From assembly GCA_949130485.1 (NCBI GenBank), contig OX422196.1, positions 6,200,054 to 6,264,053 of the forward strand: DNA of 64,000 nt, read 5' to 3'. Position 1 is the stretch's first letter. Each line of letters begins with the position of its first letter. Source of the DNA: Agelas oroides (lineage: Eukaryota; Porifera; Demospongiae; Agelasida; Agelasidae). Below are positions 60,171-64,000 of the stretch, in pieces. The notes beneath the pieces are model-generated. The model was not told the DNA's origin and ran no database searches. It worked only from the letters and a program-made list of their open reading frames with translations. The translations under genes and the position numbers were made by a program.

Positions 60171-60678
60171 CTACCCGATCGATAAAGAGAAAAAGCCTTT
60201 TCCTCCCACATTTGGAGAGCGTTTGAATGATGTCTTTTGCAAAAGCATTGACTTCAGACTTCGTGGGAGAGGTCCTTGGCTCAATGGCCCACATCCTCTG
60301 CAAAATGTACCTCAGTTCAGCAGAACGTGGAATGGACCAGACAGAACACATGTGCCACGTCTCGTCTGATCTGCAAGCTTTACAGGTGATGTTTTAGTAT
60401 AGACTCCAATGAAGAACCTTTGAATAGTTCCGTGTGTTGCGGCAATATTTACAGTTTCAGGCAGTGTTTCAGAGTCATTGCCAGCAGCAGGTTGCACCTT
60501 GTTGTTCAAGTTGCTGTCATTCGAGCCCCGGCTCTGCTGCAAATGCAGATAAGTACCCATCTTCAGTTGTAGTGACAGCTCTACCTGAGATCCTGGCTAC
60601 AGATAAAAAGCGATCGGCGCTGTGGGGTCTGCCTTGCGAAACTAACAAAACAGGGAGGGTACAAAAATTCAGCTTCAT
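60171..60678 (-). CDS. Unrecognised gene, first two exons (partial)
   Basis: A possible gene of unknown family on the minus strand. Exon 1 runs 60678-60557 from ATG to a GTACTT donor; exon 2 runs 60370-60171 from a good TTGCAG acceptor to a GTATAT donor. The two-base and one-base overhangs match, giving 107 open codons: MKLNFCTLPVLLVSQGRPHS, SVARISGRAVTTTEDG, ETWHMCSVWSIPRSAELRYI, SEVNAFAKDIIQTLSKCGRK, ending RLFLFIDRV. It is of mixed, protein-like composition; the first 18 residues might be a weak signal sequence. No further exon was found. It is head-to-head with MAP10, about 260 bp between start codons. Intron-exon phase agreement and divergent placement are the only support. Confidence 0.35.
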
Positions 60679-60788
60679 GATCGTTACCACGGATGATCAT
60701 CAGTGCCAAAGATATCGTGCACCATACATAAAGCAGGCCGATCCCGAACCTACATGAGCAGCCAGATGAGCACGAATTTGCCTTCGCC

Positions 60789-60838
60789 ATAGATAGTAGA
60801 GAAGGATCCTTCTCTACCACGTGTTCTCTACTATCTAT
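60789..60838. mobile_element. 50-bp palindromic insertion with perfect 9-bp duplication
   Basis: ATAGATAGTAGAGAAGGATC to GTTCTCTACTATCTAT, flanked exactly by GCCTTCGCC (60780-60788 and 60839-60847). The end sequence is different from the TAGCCTCG family, but the 9-bp duplication and hairpin form are the same. It lies in the MAP10 5' region and contains a CACGTG box. Confidence 0.85.
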
Positions 60839-60936
60839 GCCTTCGCCAGCCCTGCAGTGGTTGCTAGGTAACAAATAGGCTAATACTGTAATAGCTATTT
60901 TCCAGATAAAGCGCACCACGAAGCAACCCGCTTGTG

Positions 60937-63462
60937 ATGGCTGAAGTTGAGGATCATACTTTGCTGTTCTGCTTCAATTTCATCGTGGAGAAATTTAAGT
61001 CTACTGTACGTACAGACTGTCTTCTCGCTCAAGCAGTGTCGTTCCGTTTGCTTGATTTCCCCGCCGTCCTCCTCGCCCTACCTGTACCTTCTAACTTAGA
61101 GAAGGGGGACGTGATCAAAAGGCAAGTTCTCAGTGAAGATGGTGCCTTGAAACTAAACAAGGGAAAGTCATGTACCTTTAGAATGACGTTAGGTTCACTG
61201 GTGAGAGGGCTGAAGGAGAGACCGATGGTGGTACAGCTTGTCAACTTAACCCCAGGTGGTGCAGACGATAAGCAATCTAGTGAGGCTAGAGGCCAAAGGA
61301 CAGTTGGGAGTGCACTGTTGGATTTGTCGGCAATTGCAGCAGCTTTGGAGTGTGTGACGAAAGGAAATGGGACGACTACAAAGTGTAGTGCTGGAGACAG
61401 GAAAGAGCTTTGCTTTGTTGATGCTGCCTGGACAAAGTTAGCAAGCCTGCGTGTACGGTACCAGCTATCGTCTGAAGGTGCACATGTAGACCCTCACATC
61501 ACAAGGGAGAATAAGAGCGATCACTCAATATTGCAGCATCACCAAAATGCAAAACGAAACACTGGAACTTTAGGTAGTCACAAAACCAAGTACTCTAAAG
61601 CTAATCAAATGTCATGTGAGGTTGAATTTGTTGCTGAACCCAACAACAATGAAACCTCAAGGAACACAAGTTTAGACTTAGAACCACTTGGTGTAGAATC
61701 TCAACAGTCTGAAAACAATGAGTCGCAAACTTTGGCTGCATGTATCTACTTACCCAATGCAGTCTGTCCACCACCACTCTTTTACTACTCGGGTCCAAAA
61801 CCTCATGACATGGAGAAGGCTGGTGGCTTTGTTCAGCCTACTGTCCAACATGTGGAAGTAATGAATGACAATGTAGGCTGTGTAAGTGATTCAGCACAAA
61901 GCCATTGGTCAGTTCTAATGGCACACGATCAAGCTAGCCATCCCCTTACAGTGAAACACAGCCCCTGTCGCACCACAAATCCAGTAGAGACTGGTAGTAC
62001 CAACTTGGCTCTTCATGATAAGAGGGTCACCTCACTCCCGCTACTCTCTGCATTACTGGAGGAGTTGTCCGTTTTGCAGTCACAAATTCTACCACCAGCT
62101 GAACAGACCACTAAAATACCCAAACTGGAGCCACAGAAGGCATCAAAGTGTCTACAGACAGACATTCAGCTGAATGATGGCTTTAGTGTGCAAAAACTGC
62201 AAGAAAGTAACAAACAAGATAGTCCACCGTGTACTGCTCATCAGCACTCAGGAACTGGCCATGGCAGAAAGTTTTTGAGAGAATGCTGCATGTTGAAACA
62301 TCCCAGTGCATTGAGGGTGCCAAAGCATAAGTCTGTGATATACCCTCCAGATATTGCACGTATAAAAAGGAAGAATTTTCAGAAGAAAGTTAAGCATTCA
62401 ACAAATGCTGCAAGATTGCCTCCTGGGATGCAGAAGGGCACCAGAACAGCAGTGGAGTCACAGAAACAGCCCAAACTCTCTTCCAAGGAGTGCTCAAGTG
62501 ATGGTTCCATTACAAGGGAGATCTCAGAGAAAGTGGACATTATAAGAGACACATCTGCCAAGATTGTTTCTTCAGCTGTCAGAAAGCTTGAGGTTTTCAT
62601 CCCACAAGCTTCACACTCTACCAAATCTTCACGGGCTTCCTCCTCGCTTATAGGATCTTCAGTAGCATCACTCAAGAGTTGTGATGAAAATGTTCCGATT
62701 CCCACCAAACAAACAGATGCAGAAGCTCAGACTGTAGATGTTCACATCAATCAACTGATGGATGCTGGTACACAGACCAACTTGCTGTTAAACACTGAGT
62801 CAGTTGTAGCTGCAGTTAAGGAGCAAAAGGATCAGAAGGGTACTATTGTTGATGTTTCACAGTCATGCCAAGGTATCACACTGCAGTCGCCCAACCTGTC
62901 TCCACAAGAAGATACCCTGGATAAAAGTCAAAGCCTGTCTACAAGTACTCAAAGTGTTGCCCAGAGAGCGGACTCTCAAGGAGTTCCACAAGAAACACAA
63001 GATGGTCTGAATGGTGGAGAGAATACTGACAGTGTACCTCATAAACAAACTCCTTTTGCTGCAAAATCTTTTCCAGCTAGTAATGTCAACATTGTAGTCA
63101 CTCACACAGGCAACTTATCTCAGGAACCCCCAACAGCTAGAAGCGTTGACAATATCCCCAGTCTCTATGCTAGCAAGAAACCAAGCAGCCTGTTGAACAT
63201 TGCCTCCCAAACCCTTGACTCATTTGTGAGCACTAACTCCCTTGATGTCATGGACAGTGCAGTCTTGCCAAAGCATCTAAGAAATAGTCTAGTTTATCTT
63301 GCAACTTCTCAGAGTACCTGTGCAGAGCCTTCCCAGTCAGATGATGTAGAACTAGCAGACCAGAACAATGAAGACTCGTATTCACAAGACTACCCCGATG
63401 ACTTTGAACAATTTGATTCAGATTCAGGCAGTAACAGTACCACCACGAGCTCATCCACCTAG
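60937..63462 (+). CDS. MAP10: MAP10-like microtubule-associated protein
   Basis: MAP10 (KIAA1383) stabilises microtubules and acts in the midbody during cytokinesis in mammals. One uninterrupted exon of 841 residues (human MAP10 is also of this size class and single-exon). The N-terminal C2-like module shows the family pattern: LFCFNFIVEKFK, then AVSFRLLDFPAVLLALP, NKGKSCTFRMTLGSLVRGL and RTVGSALLDLSAIA (compare human VAFRLLDFP and GKACLF). The middle is low-complexity Ser/Thr/Gln-rich with MAP10-like short motifs CLQTDIQLND, KQTDAEAQTVDVHI and DAGTQTN. The C-terminus is acidic: DSYSQDYPDDFEQFDSDSGS, where human MAP10 likewise has YSDDFE. I start at ATG 60937. No membrane segment or signal peptide. 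It is closely followed (120 bp) by the arylsulfatase gene in the same direction. Confidence 0.8.
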   Translation: MAEVEDHTLLFCFNFIVEKFKSTVRTDCLLAQAVSFRLLDFPAVLLALPVPSNLEKGDVIKRQVLSEDGALKLNKGKSCTFRMTLGSLVRGLKERPMVVQLVNLTPGGADDKQSSEARGQRTVGSALLDLSAIAAALECVTKGNGTTTKCSAGDRKELCFVDAAWTKLASLRVRYQLSSEGAHVDPHITRENKSDHSILQHHQNAKRNTGTLGSHKTKYSKANQMSCEVEFVAEPNNNETSRNTSLDLEPLGVESQQSENNESQTLAACIYLPNAVCPPPLFYYSGPKPHDMEKAGGFVQPTVQHVEVMNDNVGCVSDSAQSHWSVLMAHDQASHPLTVKHSPCRTTNPVETGSTNLALHDKRVTSLPLLSALLEELSVLQSQILPPAEQTTKIPKLEPQKASKCLQTDIQLNDGFSVQKLQESNKQDSPPCTAHQHSGTGHGRKFLRECCMLKHPSALRVPKHKSVIYPPDIARIKRKNFQKKVKHSTNAARLPPGMQKGTRTAVESQKQPKLSSKECSSDGSITREISEKVDIIRDTSAKIVSSAVRKLEVFIPQASHSTKSSRASSSLIGSSVASLKSCDENVPIPTKQTDAEAQTVDVHINQLMDAGTQTNLLLNTESVVAAVKEQKDQKGTIVDVSQSCQGITLQSPNLSPQEDTLDKSQSLSTSTQSVAQRADSQGVPQETQDGLNGGENTDSVPHKQTPFAAKSFPASNVNIVVTHTGNLSQEPPTARSVDNIPSLYASKKPSSLLNIASQTLDSFVSTNSLDVMDSAVLPKHLRNSLVYLATSQSTCAEPSQSDDVELADQNNEDSYSQDYPDDFEQFDSDSGSNSTTTSSST

Positions 63463-63581
63463 ATTTGTTGTTAAAATTGTTGGTAAAAGTTGCTGTTGCA
63501 AAGATAGGGGCGGGGCTCAAAAATCATGTGATGAATAATAAATTCCTTCGCAGACTGCCGATCGCCGATCTTAATCTAAGA

Positions 63582-64000
63582 ATGAAGGTTCCATTTCTTG
63601 CTAGCAGCCTGTTGCTGCTCCTTCCTCTCTTGTCGGCCTCCCAGAGCTCCAAGCCCAACATTGTTCTGCTATTTGCCGACGATGTAAGTGTGCTTGCATG
63701 CCTGAAAATACTAGGTAGTAAGGCGTGCAAGGTTAACCAGATAGGTAGCAAACAGTTTCACGTAGTATTACACAAAAGTTGGTAGTAAACATAACAACAC
63801 TTTACTTTGGTATCCTAAATTATGATGGAGAAAGTATTTTGCAGAAATGAGATCCTTCCTGCAGCTTGGGTATGGAGACCTGTCCTGCTATGGCCACCCA
63901 ACCTCCACCTCCCCCAACCTGGACCAGATGGCGGCTGAAGGACTCATGTTCACCCAGTTCTACACCGCCAGTCCTGTATGTAGCCCCTCCAGGTACAACA
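63582..64000 (+). CDS. Arylsulfatase (ARSA-type), 5' end
   Basis: A lysosomal or secreted sulfate-ester hydrolase, cut by the window edge. Exon 1 (63582-63683) encodes a hydrophobic signal peptide ([16 protein letters not shown]) followed by [11 protein letters not shown], which carries the paired Asp residues that bind the metal ion. The donor is GTAAGTG. Exon 2 (63865-63992) continues in phase: [20 protein letters not shown], then [15 protein letters not shown]. The CSPSR pentapeptide is the sulfatase signature whose Cys is turned into formylglycine. After AG at 63991-63992 the sequence GTACAA may be a donor. The [18 protein letters not shown] stretch resembles arylsulfatase A rather than B, G or the heparan sulfatases, but the specific substrate cannot be told. 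Confidence 0.9.

Overview
This is nuclear DNA from an animal. Coding exons are short, interrupted by GT..AG introns and surrounded by tandem repeats, palindromic transposon remnants and tRNA-derived repeats. Animal-type genes are recognisable: AAR2, a class III GLUT, MAP10, an arylsulfatase and GABA-B-like class C GPCRs. The mix of compact genes, an expanded GABA-B-like receptor family and very abundant short inverted-repeat elements suggests a sponge (probably a demosponge), but that is inference; no sequence here names the species.

Layout from left to right. 2.4-12.4 kb (minus): the N-terminal exons of a fairly canonical GABA-B-type receptor (my label A), whose rest lies outside the window or was not found. 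12.6-19.5 kb (plus): a complete 11-exon AAR2 gene (U5 snRNP assembly), head-to-head with receptor A; an 80-bp transposon palindrome ends 7 bp before its start codon. 19.8-22.7 kb (plus): a complete 3-exon GLUT8-like sugar transporter. 24.1-57.8 kb (minus): three tandem paralogous class C receptors (labels B, C, D). They share 15 exon positions and the same intron phases: signal peptide, Venus-flytrap ligand domain, seven membrane segments and a short coiled-coil tail. 60.2-60.7 kb (minus): start of an unrecognised gene. 60.9-63.5 kb (plus): single-exon MAP10-like gene, head-to-head with it. 63.6 kb to the end (plus): start of an arylsulfatase.

The non-coding part is dominated by one kind of mobile sequence: short elements with terminal inverted repeats related to TAGCCTCGTTCCCAG or TAGTCTCGTCCCCAG. 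At least twelve of them are bracketed by 9-bp target duplications (exact or one mismatch), and some are nested. Large tandem arrays lie at 5.9-7.4 kb (88-bp unit, 17 copies) and 34.3-35.7 kb (about 32-bp unit).

The most notable biology is the receptor cluster. B-D keep the seven-membrane-segment body of GABA-B receptors but have a changed binding-pocket loop. C and D share a near-identical stretch including introns, which looks like gene conversion. D has moved a splice acceptor by six bases and ends in a cytoplasmic tail built from a minisatellite that stays in frame.
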